From contig JAIXQE010000207.1 of NCBI GenBank assembly GCA_027485815.1, forward strand, positions 21,801 through 85,800: 64,000 bases of DNA, read 5' to 3'. The notes under the pieces were generated by a model. That model did no database searches. It was not told the origin of the DNA and saw only the letters and a program-made list of their open reading frames with translations. The position numbers and the translations under genes are program-made. Source of the DNA: Opitutaceae bacterium (GTDB lineage Bacteria; Verrucomicrobiota; Verrucomicrobiia; Opitutales; Opitutaceae). This document shows, piece by piece, positions 18,272 through 26,388 of the stretch (positions are counted from its first letter, which is position 1; each line of letters starts with the position of its first letter).

Positions 18272-19125
18272 GACCGGAGCCCCCATTCCCGGAGCCACCG
18301 GTCGGCGGTCCCGGCCGGCGCGCCGAAGTCATCCGGCGTCAGGCTCGCTTGCCGGATGCCACAGGCCTCGTGGAAGAGATGCAACTGGTCCCCTGCGACG
18401 TGGGCCGCAAACGCGGTCTGGCAGCCGCCGCCAAGGGCCGCTTGGAAAGCCCTTTCGACGGACACCGCGGACATGGTCGCGGCATCGAAACAGCCGGCCA
18501 GCCGGCTGGCATCCGCGGCGCGGCATTGGATGGCAATGGCGCCTTGGCCGACGGCGGGCACCGCCGCGTCGAAGCCGAGGGGGGTAAAGGTGAGGCCGGG
18601 CCACGCACTGATGCCGAGCCGGTGCAGGCCGGCGGCCGCCAGAATCGTTCCGTCGGCCAGCTGCTGCTCGGCGATCTTGCGCAGCCGGGTGTCAACGTTC
18701 CCGCGGATCTCGGTGAAGGCCACTTCCGGGAACAGGCGCTGAACCTGCAGTCGCCGGCGCGGGCTGCCCGTCGCGAGCAACCGCGGCGCGATCACGCCCT
18801 CGCGGAGGACCAGGACGTCCCGCGCGTCGGCGCGCGGGAGATAGCCCGCGATCGCGAGCCCCGCCGCCATTTCCCCAGGCAGGTCCTTGGTGCTGTGCAC
18901 GGCCACGTCGGCTTCGCCGCGCAGCAAAGCCGCCTCCAGCTCACTCGTGAAGAGGCCCTTGCCACCCTTCTTCTCGAGGGACCACTCGGTCTGCCGGTCT
19001 CCGGTCGTGACGATCCGGAGTTCCGCCGTCTCCACGCCGAGGCCGGCCCGGAGGACGGCCGCCACCATCCCGGTCTGCGCGAGGGCGAGCGGGCTCTTGC
19101 GGGTGGCGAGGGTCAGGGTCGGCAT
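18268..19125 (-). CDS. hemC: Porphobilinogen deaminase (hydroxymethylbilane synthase)
   Basis: Joins four porphobilinogens to hydroxymethylbilane in haem synthesis; 285 aa, somewhat shorter than the usual 305-315. Domain 1 begins LTLATRKSPLALAQT; the catalytic Asp81 lies in VHSTKDLP; RPR-like GSPRRRLQVQRL follows; and Cys235 in LGGGCQTAFAAHV binds the dipyrromethane cofactor. Domain 3 is abbreviated, which explains the shorter length. The start lies just downstream of a good intrinsic terminator (19131-19169), so hemC-hemD may have its own promoter inside the ilvC-hemC gap or depend on readthrough. Confidence 0.95.
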   Translation of the reverse strand: MPTLTLATRKSPLALAQTGMVAAVLRAGLGVETAELRIVTTGDRQTEWSLEKKGGKGLFTSELEAALLRGEADVAVHSTKDLPGEMAAGLAIAGYLPRADARDVLVLREGVIAPRLLATGSPRRRLQVQRLFPEVAFTEIRGNVDTRLRKIAEQQLADGTILAAAGLHRLGISAWPGLTFTPLGFDAAVPAVGQGAIAIQCRAADASRLAGCFDAATMSAVSVERAFQAALGGGCQTAFAAHVAGDQLHLFHEACGIRQASLTPDDFGAPAGTADRWLREWGLRS

Positions 19126-19130
19126 CAGGA

Positions 19131-19169
19131 TAAAAGAGAGGGCGCAAAGACCGTGGTCTCGGCGCCCTC
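19131..19169 (-). terminator. Intrinsic terminator between ilvC and hemC
   Basis: On the minus strand an 8-bp stem (GAGGGCGC at 19162-19169 pairing with GCGCCCTC at 19138-19145) contains an inner GAGACC/GGTCT stem and is followed by TCTTTTAT (19131-19137 region). It lies after the ilvC stop and ends about 5 bases before the hemC ATG. It should end most transcription of ilvN-ilvC before hemC. Confidence 0.8.
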
Positions 19170-19189
19170 GCGGAGGATTCGACGGGCGA

Positions 19190-20218
19190 TCAGGAATAGG
19201 ACGCCTGGACGCCCTTGATGTTCTTCTTGGTCATCCAGGGCATCATCGAGCGGAGGTAGGCACCGGTCTTCTCGATCTGGTGCTTCTCGCCGGCCTTGAG
19301 CAGGGCGTGGTACTTCTTCAACCCGCCCTTGTGCTCCTTGACCCATTCCTGGGTGAACTTGCCGGACTGGATCTCCTTCAGGATCTTCTTCATCTCGGCC
19401 TTGGTCTGGCGGTTGACCACACGCGGGCCGCGGGTGATGTCGCCGTACTTCGCCGTCTCGGAGATCGAGAAGCGCATCCCGGCGATCCCGCTCTCGTACA
19501 TCAGGTCGCAAATCAGCTTCAGCTCGTGGAGGCACTCGAAGTAGGCCATCTCCGGCTGGTAGCCCGCCTCGACCAGGGTCTCGAAGCCCGCCTGCACCAG
19601 CGCGCTGGCGCCGCCGCAGAGGACCGCCTGCTCACCGAAGAGATCGGTCTCGGTCTCCTCCTTGAAGGAGGTCTTCAGGACGCCAGCCCGCGTGGAGCCG
19701 ATGCCCTTGGCCCAGGCCAGCGCCGTCTTCAGGGCGCGCTTGGACTTGTCCTGCGCGACCGCGACGAGGGCGGGCATCCCCTTACCCTCGGCGTAGAGGC
19801 GGCGGACCATGTGGCCGGGTCCCTTCGGGGCGACCATGATGCAGTCGATGTCCTTGTGCAGCTTGATCAGGCCGAAGTGCACGCTCAGGCCGTGGGAGAA
19901 CAGCAGGGTCTTGCCCTTGGCGAGGTTCGGCAGGATGTCCTGCACGTAGACGTCCGCCTGCTTCATGTCCGGGAGTCCGACCATGATCACGTCGGCGCGA
20001 CGGACCGCCTCGGCGGTGTCGACGACCTCGAAGCCGTGCTGCTCGGCGACGGCGCGGGACTTGGAGCCCGGGTACAGGCCGATGATGACCTTGCAACCGC
20101 TGTCCTTGAGGTTCAGCGCGTGGGCGTGGCCCTGGGAACCGTAGCCGAGGACGGCGAGCGTTTTATTGGAGAACACGCCGAGATCGGCGTCTTTGTCGGT
20201 GTAGACTTTGGCGGGCAT
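19190..20218 (-). CDS. ilvC: Ketol-acid reductoisomerase (class I)
   Basis: Branched-chain amino acid enzyme, 342 aa, a length typical of the short class I form. It isomerises and reduces acetolactate with NADPH. The nucleotide-binding loop is [15 protein letters not shown] (about residues 28-42). The metal/substrate-binding knotted C-terminal domain contains [12 protein letters not shown] (acidic residues binding Mg) and the [12 protein letters not shown] segment with conserved Glu and Cys/His surroundings. The stretch CCCCCTTTTTCACCC stands before the ATG. ilvN ends 15 bases upstream, so the two are a transcription unit, closed by the terminator before hemC. Confidence 0.97.
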   Translation of the reverse strand: MPAKVYTDKDADLGVFSNKTLAVLGYGSQGHAHALNLKDSGCKVIIGLYPGSKSRAVAEQHGFEVVDTAEAVRRADVIMVGLPDMKQADVYVQDILPNLAKGKTLLFSHGLSVHFGLIKLHKDIDCIMVAPKGPGHMVRRLYAEGKGMPALVAVAQDKSKRALKTALAWAKGIGSTRAGVLKTSFKEETETDLFGEQAVLCGGASALVQAGFETLVEAGYQPEMAYFECLHELKLICDLMYESGIAGMRFSISETAKYGDITRGPRVVNRQTKAEMKKILKEIQSGKFTQEWVKEHKGGLKKYHALLKAGEKHQIEKTGAYLRSMMPWMTKKNIKGVQASYS

Positions 20219-20233
20219 GGGTGAAAAAGGGGG

Positions 20234-20704
20234 TTAGCGCTTGAGGGCGAGGCGGCCGGTGCGGGCGATTTCGAGGATGCCGAAGGGCTCCAGCAGGCTC
20301 AGCAGGGCGCTGACCTTGTCGTCGGTGCCGGTGAGCTCGATGATGAGGCTGTCCGGCGAGAGGTTCACGATCTTCGCGCGGAAGATGTCGGCCACCTGCA
20401 CGATCTCCGAACGGGAGCGGGCATCGGCGCGGACCTTTACCAGCACGAGCTCACGCTCCACCGCCTGGCCCTCGGTGAAGTCGACCACCTCAACGACGTT
20501 CACCAGCTTGCGCAGCTGCTTGATGCAGAGGTCGAGCTGCGCCCCGTCGCCGTTCAGCACCGTGGTGATGCGCGAGAGCGTGGCGTCGTGCGTCGGCGCG
20601 ACGTTCAGCGAGTCGATGTTGAACCCGCGGCCGGAAAACATGCCGGACACGCGGGCAAGGACGCCGAACTTGTTTTCGACGAGGACGGAGATCGTGTGGC
20701 GCAT
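20234..20704 (-). CDS. ilvN: Acetolactate synthase, regulatory (small) subunit
   Basis: Regulatory subunit of acetohydroxyacid synthase, 156 aa, giving valine feedback inhibition. The ATG at 20704 starts MRHTISVLVENKFGVLARVSGMFSGRG, the standard ACT-domain N-terminus; an in-frame ATG 7 codons upstream is less likely. ACT domain about residues 1-75 (with NIDSLNVAPT), second conserved domain about 80-156 (RELVLVKVRAD, VDIFRAKIVNLSPDSLIIELTG-like segments). The catalytic subunit ilvB, normally just upstream, is not here; a tRNA-Val gene and asd lie upstream instead. ilvC follows after 15 bases. Confidence 0.95.
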   Translation of the reverse strand: MRHTISVLVENKFGVLARVSGMFSGRGFNIDSLNVAPTHDATLSRITTVLNGDGAQLDLCIKQLRKLVNVVEVVDFTEGQAVERELVLVKVRADARSRSEIVQVADIFRAKIVNLSPDSLIIELTGTDDKVSALLSLLEPFGILEIARTGRLALKR

Positions 20705-20784
20705 GGAACGAAGAGTGAGTGGCAAAATCCGGAGGGAGGCCAGCCGAAGTTCAGGGGGTGAGCGATCGGGGCCCGGGACCGGCT

Positions 20785-20861
20785 TGGTGGACGCTGAGGG
20801 ACTCGAACCCCCGACCCTCTCGGTGTAAACGAGATGCTCTAACCAACTGAGCTAAGCGTCC
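20785..20861 (-). tRNA. tRNA-Val (anticodon TAC)
   Basis: Complete 77-nt cloverleaf on the minus strand: acceptor stem GGACGCT/AGCGTCC, D stem GCTC/GAGC, anticodon stem TCTCG/CGAGA with loop TTTACAC (anticodon TAC, reading GUA and probably other Val codons), 5-nt variable region, T arm with TTCGAGT loop, discriminator A and an encoded CCA (20785-20787). It lies between ilvN and asd, 12 bases from the end of asd. Confidence 0.97.
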
Positions 20862-20873
20862 GGGCCGTCGCAG

Positions 20874-21923
20874 TCAGGCGCCCGCGGGCCGCAGCAGGCC
20901 CTCGCGCACCATCAGCTCGGCGTTCTGGACGGCGTTGAGCGCCGCCCCCTTCCAAAGGTTGTCCCCGCTCACCCAGAGGGCGAGCCCGTTGTCGAGCGCG
21001 GTGTCGAGCCGGATCCGCCCCACCCCGCACTTCACCTTGCGGGAAAACTCGAGGGGGGTCGGGTAACGCCGCTGCGCGGGGTCGTCCACCAACTCCGCGC
21101 CGGCGAACGCCGCGATCGCGGCCCGGGCGGCCTCCACCGTGACCGGGCGCTCGAACTCCGCATTCACCGCCACCGAATGCGCCCGCACCACGGGCACCCG
21201 CACCGTCGTCGCCGAGACGCGCAGACCGGGCAGGCCCATGATCTTGCGGCTCTCGAGCATCATCTTCGTCTCCTCGCCCGTGTAGCCGTTCGGACCGAAC
21301 GAATCCACCTGCGGGATCAGGTTGAAGGCGATCGGGTACGGGTAGACCTTCGGCTGCGCCGCCGCCCCCCGCACGTGCCCCTGCACCTGCTCCTCCAACT
21401 CGCGGATCGCCTCGGCCCCCGTCCCGGAGACGGACTGGTAGGTCGCCGCAAAGTAACGCCGCAGCCCAAAGGCCTGGTGCAGCGGCCAGAGCGCCATCAG
21501 CGTCACCGCGGTCGAGCAGTTCGGGTTGGCGATGATCCCGCGGTGCCGCCGCAATTCCCCCGGGTTGATCTCCGGAATCACCAACGGGACATCCGGCTCC
21601 ATCCGGTAGTGGGAACTCTTGTCGATCACCAGGCATCCGGCACGGACGGCATCCGGCGCCAGCGCGCGCGTGACGGATCCGCCCGCGGCGAAAAACGCGA
21701 GGTCGACTCCGGCGAAGACCCCGGGGCGGGCTTCCTCAATCGGATAAGTCTTCCCCGCGCAGGTCACGGTCCGCCCTGCGGACCGGGCCGAGGCGAACAG
21801 GCGCAACGATTTCAGGGGGAACCCCCGGTCGCGCAGCAATTGCAGCAGCTCTTGACCGACGGCGCCCGTGGCGCCGACGATGCCGACCGTGACAGAGGGT
21901 GAATTCACGCGGGAATCAGCCAT
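20874..21923 (-). CDS. asd: Aspartate-semialdehyde dehydrogenase
   Basis: Cytosolic NADPH enzyme reducing aspartyl phosphate to aspartate semialdehyde for lysine/diaminopimelate, threonine and methionine; 349 aa from the ATG at 21923. Seen: VGIVGATGAVGQELLQLL nucleotide-binding loop, catalytic Cys136 in IANPNCSTAV, TYQSVSGTGAEAI, and RVPVVRAHSVAVN with the catalytic His. The frame is open 27 codons further upstream but without family resemblance. The chosen ATG lies in a CATG that also contains the ATG of the divergent L,D-transpeptidase gene; a start at the GTG five codons inside would separate them and cannot be excluded. Confidence 0.95.
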   Translation of the reverse strand: MADSRVNSPSVTVGIVGATGAVGQELLQLLRDRGFPLKSLRLFASARSAGRTVTCAGKTYPIEEARPGVFAGVDLAFFAAGGSVTRALAPDAVRAGCLVIDKSSHYRMEPDVPLVIPEINPGELRRHRGIIANPNCSTAVTLMALWPLHQAFGLRRYFAATYQSVSGTGAEAIRELEEQVQGHVRGAAAQPKVYPYPIAFNLIPQVDSFGPNGYTGEETKMMLESRKIMGLPGLRVSATTVRVPVVRAHSVAVNAEFERPVTVEAARAAIAAFAGAELVDDPAQRRYPTPLEFSRKVKCGVGRIRLDTALDNGLALWVSGDNLWKGAALNAVQNAELMVREGLLRPAGA

Positions 21924-22452
21924 GCAGCTGGCGAGCAAAGCCTGCGCGCGACTGGGCATCAAGCCCGGACCTCGCCTGCTGCTCGTCCGCATCGGCGCCG
22001 CCACCCTGCAGTTTTACCGCGACGACCGCCTGGTCCGCGCCTACCCGGTCTCCACCTCGCGCCGCCCGCCCTCCAACGTCCGCGACTCCCTCGGGACCCC
22101 CCGGGGCTGGCACGTCATCGCGGAACGCATCGGCGCCGGTCAGCCCGCCGGGATGGTCTTCCGCGCCCGCGTCCCCACCGGCCGCCACTGGAGCGAGGTT
22201 CCGCCCGGCCCCGACGGCCAGGCCCCGGACCTCGTCACCTCACGCATCCTGTGGCTGCGCGGCCTGGAGCCGGGGGTGAACCTCGGGGGCGACGTCGACA
22301 CCTACGCCCGTTACGTCTACATCCACGGGACCAACCACGGCGACCGGATCGGCGAACCGCTCAGCGCCGGCTGCGTCCTGCTCCGCGACGTGGAGATGAT
22401 CGAGCTGTTCGATGAGGTCCGCGTCGGGGACCTCGTCTGGATCACCGACTGA
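21922..22452 (+). CDS. L,D-transpeptidase (YkuD domain)
   Basis: 176-residue protein made almost entirely of a YkuD/ErfK catalytic domain, which cross-links peptidoglycan peptides or attaches proteins to them. The active site is complete: His135 in YIHGTNHGDRIG and Cys151 in EPLSAGCVLLRD, the H-G-T...S-x-G-C arrangement. An SLGTPRGWHVIAERIG segment also fits the family. I see no signal peptide from the ATG at 21922, which is unusual for a periplasmic enzyme; the frame also opens at 21868, but that extension lies inside asd and is not signal-like either. The 3' end overlaps the convergent gene at 22442 by 11 bases. Confidence 0.88.
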   Translation: MQLASKACARLGIKPGPRLLLVRIGAATLQFYRDDRLVRAYPVSTSRRPPSNVRDSLGTPRGWHVIAERIGAGQPAGMVFRARVPTGRHWSEVPPGPDGQAPDLVTSRILWLRGLEPGVNLGGDVDTYARYVYIHGTNHGDRIGEPLSAGCVLLRDVEMIELFDEVRVGDLVWITD

Positions 22453-23149
22453 CCCGCGCCGCAGGCCGGTCGACGAGCAAGCGGTGCTGGACCGCGAAGG
22501 TGCCCGCCCGCAAGGGCGGTAGCAGCAGGAGCAGCGCGCGTTCACCCTCCGCCAGGTTCCACTCCGTGCTCAGGGCCTGATACGTCGCTTCCCGGGAACG
22601 CGTCCGCAGCACCAACTGTCCCGCCCGTGGCACCGCCTCCGCGCGATTGGGGCCCGGCCCCGGTTTCAGCGGACGGCCGTTGAGGGTGCCCTCCAGTTCG
22701 AGTCCGCTCAGGTTGACGAGTACCCATTGGCCGGCGCGGAACCTCGTCTCCCCGTCCTCCAGCACGATCGTGCGCCAGCGGCCTGCGGGCTTTTCCTCCG
22801 GAAGCAGTACGATCAGCGCATTCGCCACGCCCGCCGGGAGCTCCGCCTCAGCCAACGGGGCGCGGTCCTGCGGGGCGATGAAGCGCAGCGTCGCCGGCCC
22901 CCGGTACTCGTAGCGCGGAGACCGCGCGAGCGGGTAAAACCGCAGCCGGGTCGGCGGCTGTCCTGGGGCGGCAACGAACGCCGCTGCCCCCGGCGGACGC
23001 GGGCTGAAGACCGTGAAACGCAGGGTCAAGGGGGTGGCGGGGCTTCCCGCGCGCAGGGACCCAACCGTCCAGCCGCCGGCGTAAGCGGCCGCGCTGATCA
23101 GCCACCGCCGGCGAGGATTCGGGTGCCCGGCGGCAACGTCCCCGCTCAT
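22442..23149 (-). CDS. Unknown exported or membrane-anchored protein, last gene of the pseudopilin cassette
   Basis: 235-residue protein that I do not recognise. The ATG at 23149 overlaps the stop of the large GspK-like gene (ATGA), so it is translationally coupled to the cassette. Residues about 13-35 (RRRWLISAAAYAGGWTVGSL) look like an arginine-led signal or anchor. The rest is predicted mostly beta, rich in Pro, Arg and Leu, with no cysteine and no motif I know. In classical type II secretion operons the genes after gspK are gspL and gspM; this protein shows no clear resemblance to either, although its position is the same. Its stop overlaps the convergent L,D-transpeptidase gene. Confidence 0.8.
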   Translation of the reverse strand: MSGDVAAGHPNPRRRWLISAAAYAGGWTVGSLRAGSPATPLTLRFTVFSPRPPGAAAFVAAPGQPPTRLRFYPLARSPRYEYRGPATLRFIAPQDRAPLAEAELPAGVANALIVLLPEEKPAGRWRTIVLEDGETRFRAGQWVLVNLSGLELEGTLNGRPLKPGPGPNRAEAVPRAGQLVLRTRSREATYQALSTEWNLAEGERALLLLLPPLRAGTFAVQHRLLVDRPAARVSR

Positions 23150-26100
23150 AGGTCGGGCTGCGTCAGCCACCGGAGGGAGAGAATCCGAAAGCGACGGCCG
23201 TTGGCCAGGTTCAGCGGGCTGGTCAGGCTCTCCGGCAGCACCTCCGCGGCATCCCCGGTCAGGTCCCCGTTGCCCGTCGGCGGATCGAAGTACTCCGGTA
23301 CCCGCTGGACGAGCGCCTCACACCAGGCGCGCCCCTCCGTCGCATTGGTGGCGGGGTTCACGGCTTCGCCGTAGGCCCGGATGGTGAAGGTATCCGAGCG
23401 CGCGAAAAGGACGGGGGCGAGCGCCGTCATCACGTCGCCCTGCGTGAGCCATTGGGAATTCAGCTGCACCTTGGCCTCGGGATCAAACTCCGCCACGGCG
23501 GCGTTGATCCCGGTCTCGGCGATCGCGGCCTCGAGCAGGCTGCGCGGGATCTCCCCGCCCTCCGCGTCGACCGTCGCGTAACGCGGGTGCGGCGCGAGGA
23601 AGTCCCCGACCGAGAGAAAAGGTCCCTCCTCGCCGTGCCGGGCCGTGATCAACTCGACGATCTTCGCCGCCAGCGCCGCGATCTCGGTCGCGCTCAGCGT
23701 GCGCATCCCGCGGCGGAACAGCTCAGTGCGGGCGGCCGAGCCCGCAGGATCGGCCCGACTCGCCTCCGTCTGGTAAGTCTCCTGCGCGGTCTGCGAAAAA
23801 CGGAGGAACTGCGCGTTGGTCGACTGGATCGTGGCGACCGAGGTGTCACCGGAGGGGACCCCGGTCGAGGAAGACAGACTGAGGTAACGGAAGGTCTGCG
23901 GACTCGGGAAACGCACGCCGCGCAGCACCGCGACCCACGCGGCGACATTCGTGGAGTTCAGGTTAAAAGCTCCGGCCTGCAGGAAGAACCGGGACGAGCG
24001 CGCGTCCGCGGCGCTGACGGCGCCGGCCGGATCGAGGCCCTCCACCGTGGCGCGCAGATCGTCGACCGTCGGCTTGCGGTAGCCCACGCCCGGCTCGTAC
24101 CAGCGGGCGGTCCGCAGCAGCGGGTTCGGCACAATGAGGTCCCCGTTCGCCGCCACCCCCGGCGTGAACCCGTCGCGCACGCCGGAGAAGAAGTACCGGT
24201 CGAAGACCTCTCCCACCGGCACCCCGTTGAGTTCCTGTCCGAACCCCCACGAGTTCCCGATCATGAACGGTCGCTGGCCCGGCAGGCGGAAGTGCTGGGC
24301 CGCGCCGAGGGAAAGCAGCGGGGCGCGCGGGAGTTCAAAGATGGGCACGTCCTCGTTGTAGGAGCGGGAGGTCGTTCCCTCCCCCCGGTCGAGCAAACGG
24401 TCGGGCGCGCCGATGGTGCGGTAATTCACGTACAGCGCGGGGTCGTTGCCGTTCTCGCCCGTCACGAAGGCCTCGCCCGGCAAGCGGCGGCGGCGCGGAT
24501 CCAATCCCGTCGTGCTAAGCCAACGACCGGGCGCCGCGGGGGTGTCGATGCTCTCCGCCAGCCGGAAAACATAGGAAAACTGGGTGGAGGTCTGCCGGGC
24601 GGCCTGAGGAGAAGAGGCAAACTGGGTGACGAACTCCGGCGAAACGTAAGTCGCCAGCTTCACCGGTGGCGCCGGTGGCTCATCGGGCCCGGTGCGCGGA
24701 ACCATGTAGACGGTGATGGTGACGCGGTCCGCACCGTCCACCTCGAGCACGTGGCTGTCGCTGCCCAACTGCTCGCCGAGGGGCAGCGGGCGCACCGCGG
24801 CGGAGGCGCCGGCCGCGTCCAGCGTCCGCGAGTAGAACTGGCTGGCAAATCCGGTCTCCGGCGGCTGCTCGGACTGGCTGTTGTCCGCAATGGAACGCCA
24901 GGTATACACTCGACCCGGCAGCCATGACTGGCGGTCCGCGTTGGCACCGTCGGGGGTCCACGGGAGATTGATGATCAGGGGACGTTCCGCGAGATCCGGA
25001 TCAATCGGGGGGGAACCGAACACGGATTCATCCTGCACCGCGAACGAGCCAACCGGCACGGGGCTCTCCCCCTGCACATTGACCACCCGGATGCTGCGCG
25101 GCAGGCCCGTGATCTCGAGCCGCAGGTTCTCCGGCACCAGCGCGGAGGTGTACGGGTTCCAGAGGGAGACCAGCCAGCGGGCCGCGAGCTCGAACGGGCG
25201 GGCGGCGGCGGTGTCGCCGGCGGTGCGAACGTTGAAGGAGAGCAGGAAGTACGAAAGTACCGGCGCGATCTGGTGCGCCCCACCCTCCCCCAGCAGCGGC
25301 GGCGTGATCCGCAACCGGCGACGGACCGGATCCGAGCCGTAGGCCGGCAAAATCGCCGGCGGGGCGATCGCCGCGAGCGCCGGATCGACCGTCTCCGGAT
25401 CCACCGGCGCGGTGCTCTCGGTGTACGCGGGGTAATTGGTCCACGCCGCGAACGCCGACCCGAGCAGCCCGGGGGCAAGCGAGAGATCCTGCCGCAGCCC
25501 GCCCCGCCGCGAATCGGCGAGCACGGCCAGATTGTTGGGTGACCAGACGTGGAAATTCGCGCGCTGCAACGGATGCCCGAGCTGGCCGTTCCCAGAGTTC
25601 CGGAGGAATCCGAGCTGGCTCGGGGTGAGCACCCGATCGCCCGCCACCAGCGGTGCGTTGTTCGCATCGCGCGGCTCGAACACCGGACTGCCATTCGTGC
25701 CCGCGGCCCCGGCCCCGACCGCCAGGTGCTGTCGGACGCGGCCGCGCAGGTCCGCCGAATCGTAGGGCGCGGCGGTGAGCGTCCCCGAGGTGTCCGGGAC
25801 GGCGACCGGGGCCTTCACGCCCTCATCCCCCACCCACCACGCATAGCGGCCGTACGTGGCGTCGGCGTTCGGTGACCCGGGCAACCCGCGCGCGCGCAGG
25901 TCCTGGAGCGGGACGCTGACGAATTGGGCGCGGCTCGTTGTGTTGGTGGTTCCGCGGGCAACGAGATCGATCGCCCGGGCAGGCGGGGGCGCGCTGGCCG
26001 GGGTCACGGCGAGCGCGGCTGGCTGGTCTGAACCCGTGGCGGCGGTCGCGAATTCATTGCCGCTCACCAGCCAGGTGATCGGTCCCGTTCCATCCGGACC

Positions 26101-26388
26101 CCAGACCCCGGTGTAATAACGGGTGCCGTTGACGCCGCCAAACGACGCCGCGGTGGCGGTCGCCCGCTGGTCCGGGCCGGCGTGGCGCTGCAGCTGAGCG
26201 AGCGCCACCTGCAGACCGGCGAGGGCGTGCTCCCGGGCCTGCGCCTGGCGCTGCGTGTTGCCGGCGACCGAAGTCTCGATGCGCGTGTAGGCGGCGAGGC
26301 CGACGAGCAGCACCACGATGAACGCCAGGAGCGTGACGACGATGAGCAGCGCGAAGCCGGGCCGCGCGGGCGACCGGAGCCGGCTCAC
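23146..26388 (-). CDS. Giant GspK-like pseudopilin (resembles Verru_Chthon cassette protein A)
   Basis: 1080-residue protein with a prepilin-type start: after Gly11 comes FALLIVVTLLAFIVVLLVGLAAYTR. Position +5 is Ile, not the usual Glu, as in GspK minor pseudopilins. GspK is normally about 330 aa, so this is roughly three times longer; the extra sequence (about residues 60-1000) is Pro/Arg/Ala-rich and beta-like, without a domain I recognise. Features include RAQFVSVPLQDLRARGLPG, SGNGQLGHPLQRANFHVWSP and, near the C-terminus, helix-hairpin-like DFLAPHPRYAT and LNSQWLTQGDVMTALAP. The start is a GTG at 26388 overlapping the upstream stop (GTGA). Assignment to Verru_Chthon cassette protein A is from memory of that family (size, order, N-terminus). 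Confidence 0.85.
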   Translation of the reverse strand: MSRLRSPARPGFALLIVVTLLAFIVVLLVGLAAYTRIETSVAGNTQRQAQAREHALAGLQVALAQLQRHAGPDQRATATAASFGGVNGTRYYTGVWGPDGTGPITWLVSGNEFATAATGSDQPAALAVTPASAPPPARAIDLVARGTTNTTSRAQFVSVPLQDLRARGLPGSPNADATYGRYAWWVGDEGVKAPVAVPDTSGTLTAAPYDSADLRGRVRQHLAVGAGAAGTNGSPVFEPRDANNAPLVAGDRVLTPSQLGFLRNSGNGQLGHPLQRANFHVWSPNNLAVLADSRRGGLRQDLSLAPGLLGSAFAAWTNYPAYTESTAPVDPETVDPALAAIAPPAILPAYGSDPVRRRLRITPPLLGEGGAHQIAPVLSYFLLSFNVRTAGDTAAARPFELAARWLVSLWNPYTSALVPENLRLEITGLPRSIRVVNVQGESPVPVGSFAVQDESVFGSPPIDPDLAERPLIINLPWTPDGANADRQSWLPGRVYTWRSIADNSQSEQPPETGFASQFYSRTLDAAGASAAVRPLPLGEQLGSDSHVLEVDGADRVTITVYMVPRTGPDEPPAPPVKLATYVSPEFVTQFASSPQAARQTSTQFSYVFRLAESIDTPAAPGRWLSTTGLDPRRRRLPGEAFVTGENGNDPALYVNYRTIGAPDRLLDRGEGTTSRSYNEDVPIFELPRAPLLSLGAAQHFRLPGQRPFMIGNSWGFGQELNGVPVGEVFDRYFFSGVRDGFTPGVAANGDLIVPNPLLRTARWYEPGVGYRKPTVDDLRATVEGLDPAGAVSAADARSSRFFLQAGAFNLNSTNVAAWVAVLRGVRFPSPQTFRYLSLSSSTGVPSGDTSVATIQSTNAQFLRFSQTAQETYQTEASRADPAGSAARTELFRRGMRTLSATEIAALAAKIVELITARHGEEGPFLSVGDFLAPHPRYATVDAEGGEIPRSLLEAAIAETGINAAVAEFDPEAKVQLNSQWLTQGDVMTALAPVLFARSDTFTIRAYGEAVNPATNATEGRAWCEALVQRVPEYFDPPTGNGDLTGDAAEVLPESLTSPLNLANGRRFRILSLRWLTQPDL

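Noticed and set aside
20785..20861. tRNA-Val as an integration site
   Set aside because: No repeated copy of the tRNA 3' end was noticed nearby and the flanks are housekeeping genes.
23452..24927. 491-codon plus-strand frame opposite the giant pseudopilin gene
   Set aside because: Arg/Gly/His-rich shadow without motif; the minus-strand gene is linked to its neighbours by overlapping codons.
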